Positions 17,844 to 26,190 of a stretch of DNA of 64,000 nt are shown piece by piece. The notes under the pieces were generated by a model that saw only the letters and a program-made list of their open reading frames with translations, searched no databases and had not been told where the DNA came from. The stretch is taken from assembly GCA_020635515.1 (NCBI GenBank), contig JACJZS010000002.1, positions 558,001 to 622,000 of the forward strand, read 5' to 3'. Origin of the DNA: Flavobacteriales bacterium (GTDB lineage: Bacteria > Bacteroidota > Bacteroidia > Flavobacteriales > Weeksellaceae). Made by a program: the position numbers and the translations under genes. The stretch's first letter is position 1. Each line of letters starts with the position of its first letter.

Positions 17844-20800
17844 TTAATTTCCTATTTTATACTCTTTCCAGCTTACAATGCCTATATCTTCTAGTTTATA
17901 CTGAGTGCATGCTTGTAAGAATGCTTGTGCAAGACGTGCATTGGTAATCAGTGGAATACTAAAATCTATTGCTGTTCTTCTGATTTTATAATCGTTATCC
18001 AATTCTGATTTCGTTAAATTTTTAGGAATATTAATTACAAAATCGATTTCTTCATTTTTCAACTTAGAAATTACATTGGGTTCTTTTGCTGAATCCGGCC
18101 AATAAACTAATGTAGATTTAATTCCATTTTCTGCTAAAAAGTTATGAGTTCCTTCTGTTGCAAAAATTTCAAATCCATTTTCTTGGTAGGTTTTAATTAC
18201 AGGAAGTAATGTTACTTTTGACTCTATAGGTCCACCACTTACCAATACGTTTTTCTTTGGAATTGTGTATCCTACCGAAAGCATTGATTTTAAAAGTGCT
18301 TCTTCTGCTGTCTTTCCGATACAACCTACCTCTCCTGTACTCGACATATCTACTCCTAATGCCGGGTCGGCTCCTTGTAATCTAGTGAATGAGAACTGAG
18401 ATGCTTTTACTCCTACATAATCCAAATTCATCATCGGATCGTTTTCTATTGGTTTTACATCTTCTCCTAGCACTACACGTGTAGCAAGTTCAATTAAATT
18501 AACACCTGAAATTTTAGATACAAAAGGAAAACTTCGTGAAGCTCTTAGGTTTAATTCAATCACTTTTAATTGGTTATTTTTCCCTAAAAACTGCATATTA
18601 AAAGGTCCTGAAATATTATATTTTTTTGCAATTTTCTTACCAATTCTTCGGATTCTTTTTGCTGTTTCTATATACATTTTCTGTGGAGGATAATACATGG
18701 TTGCATCTCCCGAGTGAACTCCTGCAAACTCTACGTGTTCCGAAATACATGAAAATACAATCTCTCCATTTTTAGCAACAGCATCTAATTCCAACTCTTT
18801 TGCACCTTGTATAAACTCAGAAACTACCACAGGATATTCCGCACTCACTTCTTTTGCCAATGCAAGAAATTCCATAAGCTCGTCGTTGTTTGAAACCACG
18901 TTCATCGCTGCACCAGAAAGTACATACGAAGGACGAACAAGAACAGGAAATCCTACCTCATCTATAAAACGTTTCATATCGGAAAGCGTTGTAAGTTCTT
19001 TCCATTTTGGTTGAGCAACTTCCAGTTCATCCATAATAGATGAGAATTTATGACGATTCTCTGCTTTATCTATATCTACAGGAGAAGTACCTAAAATTGG
19101 AACTTTTTCATTGTAAAGCAACATTGCTAAATTATTTGGAATTTGTCCTCCTGTTGAAAGAATCGTTCCTTCTGGATTTTCAAAATCCAAAATATCCATT
19201 ACACGTTCAAAAGTAAGTTCCTCAAAATACAACTTGTCAGATAAATCATAATCCGTAGAAACTGTTTCTGGATTGTAATTAATAATTATGGTTTTGTATC
19301 CTCTTTGCGAAGCCGTCTGTGCTGCAATAACACCTCCCCAATCAAACTCTACTGAACTCCCAATTCTATATACTCCCGAACCAATAATTGTTACCGATTT
19401 CTCTGTTTCAGGGTTTACATCATTCTCTGTTCCGTGATACGTCAAATACAAATAATTGGTCTGAGCAGGAAACTCTGCTGCCAAGGTGTCTATTTGTTTT
19501 ACAACTGGCTTTATGTTACGAGAAATTCTATTCTTTCTAACTTTTAATAAATTTTCATGAGTTCCTTCTCCGTAAAGATATAATGCAATTTGTTTATCTG
19601 AGAAACCATCTTTCTTGAGTGCTAAAAATTCGGCATCAGAAATTTCACTTACCTCATTTTGTTTTTCAAGTTCTTTTCTTTTAGCGAAAATATAACTTAG
19701 ACGTTGTAAATACCAATGGTCGATTTTAGTAAGCTCGTAAATTTCTTCTATAGAATATCCTAATTCAAATGCTTCTGCAATATGATAAATTCGTTCATCA
19801 CTTGGATTTTCCAACATCTGATTAAGTTCCTTTTTATCATTTACTTTAACTGGATTTCCTACAAAACCGATATTTCCGTTATCGAGCATTCTCATTCCTT
19901 TTTGAATTGCTTCTTCAAAAGAACGTCCGATTGCCATAACTTCTCCTACCGATTTCATTGCTGAACCAATTTGTCTTTTTACACCGTCGAATTTCCCTAA
20001 ATCCCAACGTGGAAGTTTTACAACACAGTAGTCAAGTGCTGGTTCAAAAAACGAAGAAGTATCCTGCGTAACTGCATTGTTCAGTTCAAACATTCCATAA
20101 CCAAGAGCTAATTTTGCTGCAACAAATGCTAATGGATATCCTGTTGCTTTAGAAGCAAGTGCCGATGAACGAGAAAGACGAGCATTCACTTCAATTACTC
20201 GATACTCTTCTGAATGAGGATCCAATGCATACTGAATATTACACTCTCCTACTACTCCTAGATGTTGAATGGTTCTGATGGCAACTTCTCTAAGTTTATG
20301 GTATTCGCTATTGGTTAAGGTTTGTGATGGTGCAATTACAATACTTTCCCCTGTATGAACTCCCACAGGGTCAAAGTTTTCCATGTTACAAACGGTAACA
20401 CAATTTCCATATTTATCTCGCACTACTTCGTACTCTACTTCTTTCCAACCTTTTATGGATTCGTCAATCAATAACTGCTCTGAATACGAAAATCCTTTTT
20501 CTGCTAATTCTCTAAGTTCTTCTTCGTCATTTGCAAATCCTGAACCTAAACCTCCTAACGCATAAGCCGCTCTTACAAGTAACGGGAATCCTATTTCTCT
20601 ACCTGCCTGCATTGCTTCTTCCACTGTATTAGCTGCAATACTTTTACAGTAAGATACGTTTATTTCATCTAATTTATTTGCAAAAATCTGACGATCTTCC
20701 GTATCCATAATTACCTGAACAGGAGTACCAAGAACTTCTACATTGTATTTTTCAAAAACATTTTTCTTGTATAATTCTACCGCACAGTTTAGAGCTGTTT

Positions 20801-21068
20801 GTCCACCAAAAGCCACCATTATAGCATCTGGTTTTTCTTTTTTGATTACCTGCTCTACAAAATAAGGCGTAACAGGAAGAAAATACACATCATCTGCAAT
20901 ATCATCAGACGTTTGAACTGTTGCAATATTTGGATTGATAAGAATAGTATGAATTCCTTCTTCTTTTAGTGCTTTTAGTGCTTGAGAACCTGAATAGTCA
21001 AATTCTCCTGCTTCTCCAATTTTTAATGCTCCTGAACCGAGCAATAGTACTTTGTTATATTTTTTCAT
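17844..21068 (-). CDS. carB: Carbamoyl-phosphate synthase large subunit
   Basis: A 1074-residue synthetase of normal family length. It makes carbamoyl phosphate from bicarbonate, ATP and ammonia channelled from CarA, feeding arginine and pyrimidine synthesis. Two homologous ATP-grasp halves are visible: LLGSGALKIGEAGEFDYSGS at residues 9-28 and the matching IIGSGVYRIGSSVEFDWGG after residue 550. Each is followed by biotin-carboxylase-like ATP-binding loops (YALGGLGSG, YVLSGAAMN). The last 130 residues form the allosteric MGS-like domain (NVLVSGG ... FATEGTHNFL). It closes the arginine cluster and has a terminator behind it. Two palindromes stand in the gap in front of it, so it may be expressed or stabilised separately from carA. 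Confidence 0.97.
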   Translation of the reverse strand: MKKYNKVLLLGSGALKIGEAGEFDYSGSQALKALKEEGIHTILINPNIATVQTSDDIADDVYFLPVTPYFVEQVIKKEKPDAIMVAFGGQTALNCAVELYKKNVFEKYNVEVLGTPVQVIMDTEDRQIFANKLDEINVSYCKSIAANTVEEAMQAGREIGFPLLVRAAYALGGLGSGFANDEEELRELAEKGFSYSEQLLIDESIKGWKEVEYEVVRDKYGNCVTVCNMENFDPVGVHTGESIVIAPSQTLTNSEYHKLREVAIRTIQHLGVVGECNIQYALDPHSEEYRVIEVNARLSRSSALASKATGYPLAFVAAKLALGYGMFELNNAVTQDTSSFFEPALDYCVVKLPRWDLGKFDGVKRQIGSAMKSVGEVMAIGRSFEEAIQKGMRMLDNGNIGFVGNPVKVNDKKELNQMLENPSDERIYHIAEAFELGYSIEEIYELTKIDHWYLQRLSYIFAKRKELEKQNEVSEISDAEFLALKKDGFSDKQIALYLYGEGTHENLLKVRKNRISRNIKPVVKQIDTLAAEFPAQTNYLYLTYHGTENDVNPETEKSVTIIGSGVYRIGSSVEFDWGGVIAAQTASQRGYKTIIINYNPETVSTDYDLSDKLYFEELTFERVMDILDFENPEGTILSTGGQIPNNLAMLLYNEKVPILGTSPVDIDKAENRHKFSSIMDELEVAQPKWKELTTLSDMKRFIDEVGFPVLVRPSYVLSGAAMNVVSNNDELMEFLALAKEVSAEYPVVVSEFIQGAKELELDAVAKNGEIVFSCISEHVEFAGVHSGDATMYYPPQKMYIETAKRIRRIGKKIAKKYNISGPFNMQFLGKNNQLKVIELNLRASRSFPFVSKISGVNLIELATRVVLGEDVKPIENDPMMNLDYVGVKASQFSFTRLQGADPALGVDMSSTGEVGCIGKTAEEALLKSMLSVGYTIPKKNVLVSGGPIESKVTLLPVIKTYQENGFEIFATEGTHNFLAENGIKSTLVYWPDSAKEPNVISKLKNEEIDFVINIPKNLTKSELDNDYKIRRTAIDFSIPLITNARLAQAFLQACTQYKLEDIGIVSWKEYKIGN

Positions 21069-21093
21069 TTTTGAATGTTTTTTTACTTTAATC

Positions 21094-21149
21094 TGTCATC
21101 ACAAATTGTGATGACACATATGTATATGAGGTATCACAGATTGTGATAC
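21094..21149. repeat. Two related palindromes in front of carB
   Basis: The first, 21094-21116, has 11-bp arms (TGTCATCACAA and complement) around a single central base. The second, 21131-21149, has 8-bp arms (GTATCACA and complement) with a 3-base centre. Both share the 15-base core ATCACARATTGTGAT, and their centres are 35 bp apart. They lie between the DUF2007 stop and the carB start. They may be operator sites, mRNA hairpins, or copies of a REP-like dispersed palindrome; the window has no further copy that I saw. Confidence 0.75.
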
Positions 21150-21155
21150 TACTTA

Positions 21156-21365
21156 TTATCTATTATTAATAAACTCTAAAGCTTTTTCTACATCTTCTTG
21201 ATTTACCATTAAACGAACTCCGCCAGAGGAAAAGTTAATTTCTGCATTTGTAAGCGAGGTCATTTCGTCAAATAAAAATGCTTTAATTCCGTTTGCTTCG
21301 AGCATAGATTTATAAATATTCGCTTGAGCAGAATTAGTGAATGTTTTGAGGTTTACTAGGTTCAT
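21156..21365 (-). CDS. DUF2007 domain protein
   Basis: A 69-residue protein matching the DUF2007 (putative signal-transducing) layout: NLKTFTNSAQANIYKSMLEANGIKAFLFDE, then a GGVRLMVNQEDVEKALEFI end resembling a small ferredoxin-like fold. Such proteins are common in Bacteroidota and their function is unclear. Its ATG shares one base with the stop of the upstream lipoprotein gene (TAATG), so the two are translationally coupled. carB starts 87 bases downstream, past two palindromes. Confidence 0.8.
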   Translation of the reverse strand: MNLVNLKTFTNSAQANIYKSMLEANGIKAFLFDEMTSLTNAEINFSSGGVRLMVNQEDVEKALEFINNR

Positions 21366-22174
21366 TAATAATATTCATAAAAATTCTTACTAACTAAAAT
21401 CCGATTTTCAACGCTTGACTCCGCATAATTTAATTTTTCTATTGGATAATTATCTGAATCATACTTTATTTCTGAAGTAAAGGTTGTGTACCTAGGATAA
21501 ATAACACCAATATTAAACTCAATTTGATAATTAGAAATTATATTATTTTTATTTTCTCTAAATATTCCATAGTCCAAATTAAAGAACTCACTTTGATAAG
21601 GACTATTTTTATCATCGTATTTAAAGTCTTGATAAATTATATAGCTACCATCTTTGTATTGATGTTTAACATAGGTTAAATTATTATTTGACAACTTAAA
21701 TTCACTAATTATATCTAAATCTTTTTCAGAGTCATAATCATAAATTTTATACCCATCTTTGTTGTACTCATAAACTGCTTTATTTGTCCAAACTGTACCA
21801 TCAAATAAATCCTTGTATTCATGTATAATAGAATCGATTCTATTATTTTTATGATATATGTAATCAATGTTTTGCTTATTATTCATTTTAACTAACATAT
21901 CATTTGGATATTCAAAAGTAATAGTGTCTCTATAATTATTAATTTCATAAAAATTATTTATACTATATGATATTACCTTAGACAATCTATTCCCTTCATA
22001 TTCATAATTAGCATAATGTTCACTACTTCCTCCTGCACTTAAATAATTAACCGTTTTTAGAGTTTTAATCTTTTTTACCTTGCGAGAAATTTGACTGGAA
22101 TCATCATCAGAATTACAAGAAAATAAAGTAGCAACTACCAATAAAGCGATTAATTTTAAATGTATTTTTTTCAT
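21365..22174 (-). CDS. Lipoprotein of unknown function within the car operon
   Basis: A 269-residue lipoprotein: basic start, hydrophobic core LIALLVVATLFSC with Cys20 as the lipid-anchored residue, then an acidic linker NSDDDSS common in exported Bacteroidota lipoproteins. The rest is a run of beta-strand units with Tyr-rich repeats (YEYEGNRLSKVISYS, YEYNKDGYKIYDYDSE, FKYDDKNSPYQSEFF) reminiscent of YD/RHS-type or DUF4595-type repeats. It sits 5 bases behind the carA fusion stop and overlaps the DUF2007 gene by one base. A surface lipoprotein between carA and carB has no obvious metabolic meaning and looks like later insertion. Function is not predicted. Confidence 0.7.
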   Translation of the reverse strand: MKKIHLKLIALLVVATLFSCNSDDDSSQISRKVKKIKTLKTVNYLSAGGSSEHYANYEYEGNRLSKVISYSINNFYEINNYRDTITFEYPNDMLVKMNNKQNIDYIYHKNNRIDSIIHEYKDLFDGTVWTNKAVYEYNKDGYKIYDYDSEKDLDIISEFKLSNNNLTYVKHQYKDGSYIIYQDFKYDDKNSPYQSEFFNLDYGIFRENKNNIISNYQIEFNIGVIYPRYTTFTSEIKYDSDNYPIEKLNYAESSVENRILVSKNFYEYY

Positions 22175-22179
22175 TTTAT

Positions 22180-24285
22180 TTATTTTTTAAACTTCTCTAC
22201 ATTTTTTAAGAAATCATCGAAAAGGTATTCTGTATCTACAGGACCTGAAGTTGCTTCTGGGTGAAACTGTACCGAAAAAATGGGTTTGGTTTTATGTTTA
22301 ATTCCTTCGCACGTATTGTCATTTAGATTTTTAAATAATACTTCCCAGTTTTCATTAAGTGATTCTCCATCGAGAGCATATCCATGATTTTGAGAAGTAA
22401 TATAACAACGTTTATTTCGTAAATCCATTGCTGGTTGGTTGTGTGAACGATGTCCGTATTTTAATTTATAGGTACTTCCACCCGATGCCAATCCTAATAA
22501 TTGATTTCCTAAACAAATTCCAAAAATTGGTTTTTCCTCTTGAATGGATTTTTTTAGATTGTTAATGGTAACATCACACATTTCAGGATTTCCTGGTCCG
22601 TTGGAAATAAATAATCCATCGTATTCTAACTGTGTATAATCATAATTCCATGGCACACGAATTACCTCTACTCCTCGTTTAATCAAACAACGAATAATGT
22701 TGTATTTCACACCACAATCTACCAAAACAATTTTTGTATCTCCACTTCCGTATTTGATTACTTCTTTACAAGAAACCTCATCAACTAAGTTATCTTGATT
22801 AGGATCATGGAAATCCACTTTTTGGTTATCGTATTCCAGTTTTCCTAAAATTGCACCTTCTTCACGAATTTTTTTAGTAAGCATACGTGTATCTACATTA
22901 CAAATCGCGGGAATATTATGTTCTTTTAACCAATCTCCTAACGATTGTTTTGCATTCCAATGACTGTATTCTCCTGAATAATTTTGAACTATCAACCCAG
23001 CAATTTGAATGGTTTCTGATTCAAAAAACTTAAGTAAATCGTCTTCCATTTCCTTTCCTGGAACTCCATAGTTCCCAATTAGAGGGAAAGTAAGCACCAA
23101 AATCTGACCTTTGTACGAAGGATCTGTTAATGATTCTGGATATCCTGTCATTGCGGTATTAAAAACCACTTCTCCTGCAACAGAAGTTTCTGCACCAAAA
23201 GAATCTCCTGTAATTTCTGTTCCGTCTTTTAAAATTAATTTCATAGATGTATTTCTATTTTTTTTGTTATTCTTAATTAAAAATTCCTTTTTGTTTAACG
23301 TTTTAATGATTTCTTTTCTAAACACTTCATTCTTTAAACAAATACAATATTTTCGAGTTCCCTCATGCTCAGGAACTAATAATTCTTTGTTTATCAATTT
23401 TTTAATTTGCCTTGAAATTTCGGCATTTGCTTTTCCTTTAAATAAATCTTTTATATCTCCTGCTTGAATACTTTGTAATTCGATTGTTCGTTTTGCAATA
23501 TCGTATTCTTTTTTATTGATATAATTACTATTTAAACAATTTTCGAGAGCAGGAAGCAGTATTTCTTCCGTTAGAAAATCTGCTCGTAGTAATTTATTTT
23601 TTTGTGTAATTTCCTCTTGTAATTCTTGAAGAAAAAATTCAATCCATAATTCTAATTTTTCATTTAGGTATTGATTAAATCTTTCTTGGTTATTCAGAAA
23701 TAAAAAAGAAGCAGTTAATGGTAAAGAACTGCTCCTATTATTTTGCAATAAATAGGTATAAATTAAAAGAAAAACTAATTTATTATTTGTTTCAAGAAAA
23801 GGTTTTTCTTGTATGCAATAACGCACCAATAACGCTAAGTTTATCAGTTTATATTTTTCTGAATCGTCATTATTTACAAAATCGCAAATATCTTTAAGTT
23901 TATCAGAATCAAAATCTGAAAAGTCATTAGATAGTATTCGATGTAATTCATAAATAAATGGAGGAGTTACTTTACTACTTCTCTCTATAAACTGAAAAGC
24001 TTCTTGTAGTTTTTTTATCTCTTGCCTTTGGAGGTTCTCTTCTACAAGATAATCATTAACTTGAATTGAAACTGAGTCTTGAAAATCATCAATTAATGAA
24101 AGATTGTAACTTTCTATATCTAAAAACAGCTCTTTTAATTGCGTGAGTATCTTTCCGTGTACGTTCGTTTGATTGGAAATCCTCTTTAAGCAAGTCAACT
24201 CAATAACAAAATCAGTAATATCAGAATCAAAGCTAGGTTGAAACTTCACTAGTGATTTTATACTTTTTGTTGAGTTTATATTCAC
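22180..24285 (-). CDS. carA: Degenerate Fic-like domain fused to carbamoyl-phosphate synthase small subunit
   Basis: A single 701-residue frame. Residues 348-701 are a complete CarA: MKLILKDGTEITGDSFGAE at its start, and a class I glutaminase domain with the nucleophile in FGICLGNQLLG and the His-Glu pair in FHPEA, so glutaminase activity should be intact. Residues 1-347 are not part of any usual CarA. They resemble a Fic protein with a C-terminal winged helix: an ES-rich helix at 58-80 where the inhibitory helix sits, KPFLETNNK at 161-169 aligned with HPFxDGNGR, SLPLTASFLF at 187-196, WIEFFLQEL at 214-222, and a winged helix SRQIKKLINKELLVPE at 291-306. The catalytic His and both Gly are replaced, so AMPylation is unlikely. 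A separate promoter lies upstream (24304-24334). CarA alone could also start at ATG 23244. CarA is certain; the Fic link is inferred from pattern. Confidence 0.9.
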   Translation of the reverse strand: MNINSTKSIKSLVKFQPSFDSDITDFVIELTCLKRISNQTNVHGKILTQLKELFLDIESYNLSLIDDFQDSVSIQVNDYLVEENLQRQEIKKLQEAFQFIERSSKVTPPFIYELHRILSNDFSDFDSDKLKDICDFVNNDDSEKYKLINLALLVRYCIQEKPFLETNNKLVFLLIYTYLLQNNRSSSLPLTASFLFLNNQERFNQYLNEKLELWIEFFLQELQEEITQKNKLLRADFLTEEILLPALENCLNSNYINKKEYDIAKRTIELQSIQAGDIKDLFKGKANAEISRQIKKLINKELLVPEHEGTRKYCICLKNEVFRKEIIKTLNKKEFLIKNNKKNRNTSMKLILKDGTEITGDSFGAETSVAGEVVFNTAMTGYPESLTDPSYKGQILVLTFPLIGNYGVPGKEMEDDLLKFFESETIQIAGLIVQNYSGEYSHWNAKQSLGDWLKEHNIPAICNVDTRMLTKKIREEGAILGKLEYDNQKVDFHDPNQDNLVDEVSCKEVIKYGSGDTKIVLVDCGVKYNIIRCLIKRGVEVIRVPWNYDYTQLEYDGLFISNGPGNPEMCDVTINNLKKSIQEEKPIFGICLGNQLLGLASGGSTYKLKYGHRSHNQPAMDLRNKRCYITSQNHGYALDGESLNENWEVLFKNLNDNTCEGIKHKTKPIFSVQFHPEATSGPVDTEYLFDDFLKNVEKFKK

Positions 24286-24303
24286 TTCACTTATTTAACG
24301 AAG

Positions 24304-24334
24304 CAAATATAACAATTAAAAAAAACAGAAACAA
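24304..24334 (-). promoter_or_regulatory. Promoter for the Fic-CarA fusion gene
   Basis: On the minus strand TTG (24332-24334), 20 bases, TATATTTG (24304-24311). The ATG at 24285 follows 18 bases later. This indicates a transcription start inside the arginine cluster, directly in front of the fusion rather than in front of CarA itself. Confidence 0.75.
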
Positions 24335-24424
24335 GAAATTAACAATAGTTTATATAAATACTTAAATACAAGAATATTATAAAAAATAAAATTTAAATAA
24401 TACAACCAATACGAATTAACAAAA

Positions 24425-25549
24425 TCAATTTACTTCTTGTTTTAAAGCACTTATAAATATATCTATTTCTTCATTACCTATTGCCATAGACGGAAGCAAA
24501 CGAAGTACATTTGGATCACTTGCATTTCCTGTAAAAATATGATGTTTATACAATAGATTATCTCTTAAATCTTTGATTGGAAAGTCAAATTTTATTCCGA
24601 CCATAAGTCCTTTTCCTCGAATTTCCTTGATTTGAGGAATTTTAGATAATTCCTGCTTTAAATACTTTCCTTTTTCTTCAGAATTTTGAACTAATTCTTC
24701 ACTTTCAATTACTTCAAGAACGGCAAGAGCAGCTGCACACGCTAAGTGATTCCCACCAAAAGTAGTTCCCAGCATTCCAAACTTCGCTTCTAATTTAGGC
24801 GAAACCAAAACTCCTCCTATTGGGAATCCATTTCCCATTCCTTTTGCAATGGTAATGATATCAGGCTTTACATCAGAATATTGATGAGCAAAGAATTTTC
24901 CCGTTCTTCCGTATCCACTTTGCACTTCATCAGCAATAAGAAGTACATTGTTTTTTTCACAGAGTTCCGCAAGCTTTTGTACAAATTCATCAGATGGAGA
25001 AACAATACTCCCAACACCTTGAATCGGTTCGTAGATAACCGCACAAGTATTATTTTCCTTTAATTTATTTTCTACTTGCTGTAAATCGTACTCTAAAATA
25101 GAAACAGAATGATTGGCATTAAAAGGAGCAACAATTTTAGGATTATCTGTAATTGCAACCGCACCTGAAGTTCTTCCATGGAAAGCACCTTTAAAAGAAA
25201 TCACATTTGACTTCCCTGTATAAAAAGATGCCAACTTTAAAGCATTTTCATTAGCTTCTGCACCTGAATTACATAAAAATAAATCGTAATCTTCGTAACT
25301 AGAAAGTTTTCCTAATTTTTCAGCAACGCGAGATTGAATTGGAATTTGAACCGAATTGGAATAAAATCCTATATTATTTAATTGCTCGGTAATTCTTCTG
25401 ATGTAATGCTGATGCGAGTGACCAATAGAAATCACAGCATGACCACCATAAAAATCTAGGTATTTAGTTCCGTTCTCATCGTAAACATAAGAACCTTTTG
25501 CCTTTTCTATAGTTATATTTTGTAGCGGATAAACGTTGTATGGTTTCAT
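24425..25549 (-). CDS. argD: Acetylornithine-type aminotransferase (class III)
   Basis: A 374-residue class III PLP aminotransferase. Landmarks are GSYVYDENGTKYLDFYGGHA near residue 19, FLCNSGAEANENALKLA, FKGAFHGRTSGAVA, LIADEVQSGYGRTG and the PLP lysine in ITIAKGMGNGFPIGG. In arginine synthesis it converts N-acyl-glutamate semialdehyde to N-acylornithine; in Bacteroidota the acyl group may be succinyl. Length and start are typical. It lies 9 bases after the HepT gene and 140 bases before the carA fusion, which has its own promoter. Confidence 0.93.
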   Translation of the reverse strand: MKPYNVYPLQNITIEKAKGSYVYDENGTKYLDFYGGHAVISIGHSHQHYIRRITEQLNNIGFYSNSVQIPIQSRVAEKLGKLSSYEDYDLFLCNSGAEANENALKLASFYTGKSNVISFKGAFHGRTSGAVAITDNPKIVAPFNANHSVSILEYDLQQVENKLKENNTCAVIYEPIQGVGSIVSPSDEFVQKLAELCEKNNVLLIADEVQSGYGRTGKFFAHQYSDVKPDIITIAKGMGNGFPIGGVLVSPKLEAKFGMLGTTFGGNHLACAAALAVLEVIESEELVQNSEEKGKYLKQELSKIPQIKEIRGKGLMVGIKFDFPIKDLRDNLLYKHHIFTGNASDPNVLRLLPSMAIGNEEIDIFISALKQEVN

Positions 25550-25557
25550 TTTTATTT

Positions 25558-25893
25558 TTATTCGTTTAATAAGTTTTGAACTTCTTTCTTTAATTTAGGA
25601 ATATAATTTCTTACAATTCCAAAAATCAATTCATCAGAGATAACATCGTATCCGTGAATAATTTTATTTCTAGAATCTACTATTTTTCTAGAATTAGAGA
25701 TAGATATATCCTCCTTTTCTTTCAAAATTCTATTCATAGCTTCTCCAATTATTTCAATATTTCGTTCAATTGCTCTTTTAGTTTTAATGTCATTTCCATA
25801 TAATTCAATAGATAAGTCATCATCTACAAAACTTTCAATTTCATTAACCGCATTTAAAATATCGTATAAATAAGTTTGGATTTTAATTTCCAT
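25558..25893 (-). CDS. hepT: HepT-like HEPN ribonuclease toxin (DUF86)
   Basis: A 111-residue helical protein with the HEPN motif Rx4H: R75-NKII-H80 followed by GYD, the catalytic signature of HepT RNases of the MntA-HepT class. The rest (IQTYLYDILNAVNEIESFV, RAIERNIEIIGEAMNRIL) matches the DUF86 four-helix layout. HepT forms dimers that cut RNA; the partner MntA inactivates it by adding AMP to a Tyr near the motif, and Y82 here is the candidate target. It overlaps the MNT gene by 11 bases, the usual order for this pair. It is an unusual guest between argC and argD. Confidence 0.88.
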   Translation of the reverse strand: MEIKIQTYLYDILNAVNEIESFVDDDLSIELYGNDIKTKRAIERNIEIIGEAMNRILKEKEDISISNSRKIVDSRNKIIHGYDVISDELIFGIVRNYIPKLKKEVQNLLNE

Positions 25894-26188
25894 ATACTAT
25901 TTTCATTTTATTTTTTATTTCCTTTAGAAAATAAGGATTTTTAATTCCTTTCTCTTCTAACAAATCTACATTTCTAGAAAATATATTTTCTAAAGAGTAC
26001 TTGAAGTCAAAATAATTATCTACGTATTCTTTTGGGTTAATATTTTTAAAATCAACAACTAAGTCCAAATCACTATTTTGATGAAATTGATTCGTCAATA
26101 CAGAACCAAATATATATAATTTATTAACATAATGCTCTCTGCATATTTCCCTTATTTTATCTATATTTTTTGTAATAATTGAATTCAT
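25883..26188 (-). CDS. mntA: MntA-like minimal nucleotidyltransferase antitoxin
   Basis: A 101-residue protein with the minimal nucleotidyltransferase signature GSx10DxD: G28-S29 and D40/D42 in YIFGSV...NSDLDLVVDF. This is the antitoxin enzyme of MntA-HepT pairs, which uses ATP to AMPylate HepT. The C-terminal part (YSLENIFSRNVDLLEEKGI) is typical of the family. It overlaps hepT by 11 bases and follows the broken ABM gene by 2 bases. Both active-site aspartates are present, so the pair looks functional. Confidence 0.88.
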   Translation of the reverse strand: MNSIITKNIDKIREICREHYVNKLYIFGSVLTNQFHQNSDLDLVVDFKNINPKEYVDNYFDFKYSLENIFSRNVDLLEEKGIKNPYFLKEIKNKMKIVYGN

Positions 26189-26190
26189 AC

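Noticed and set aside
23111..23467. 118-codon plus-strand frame opposite the Fic-CarA junction
   Set aside because: It is antisense to a coding frame, has no promoter element or family motif, and is explained as a shadow of the AT-rich minus-strand gene.
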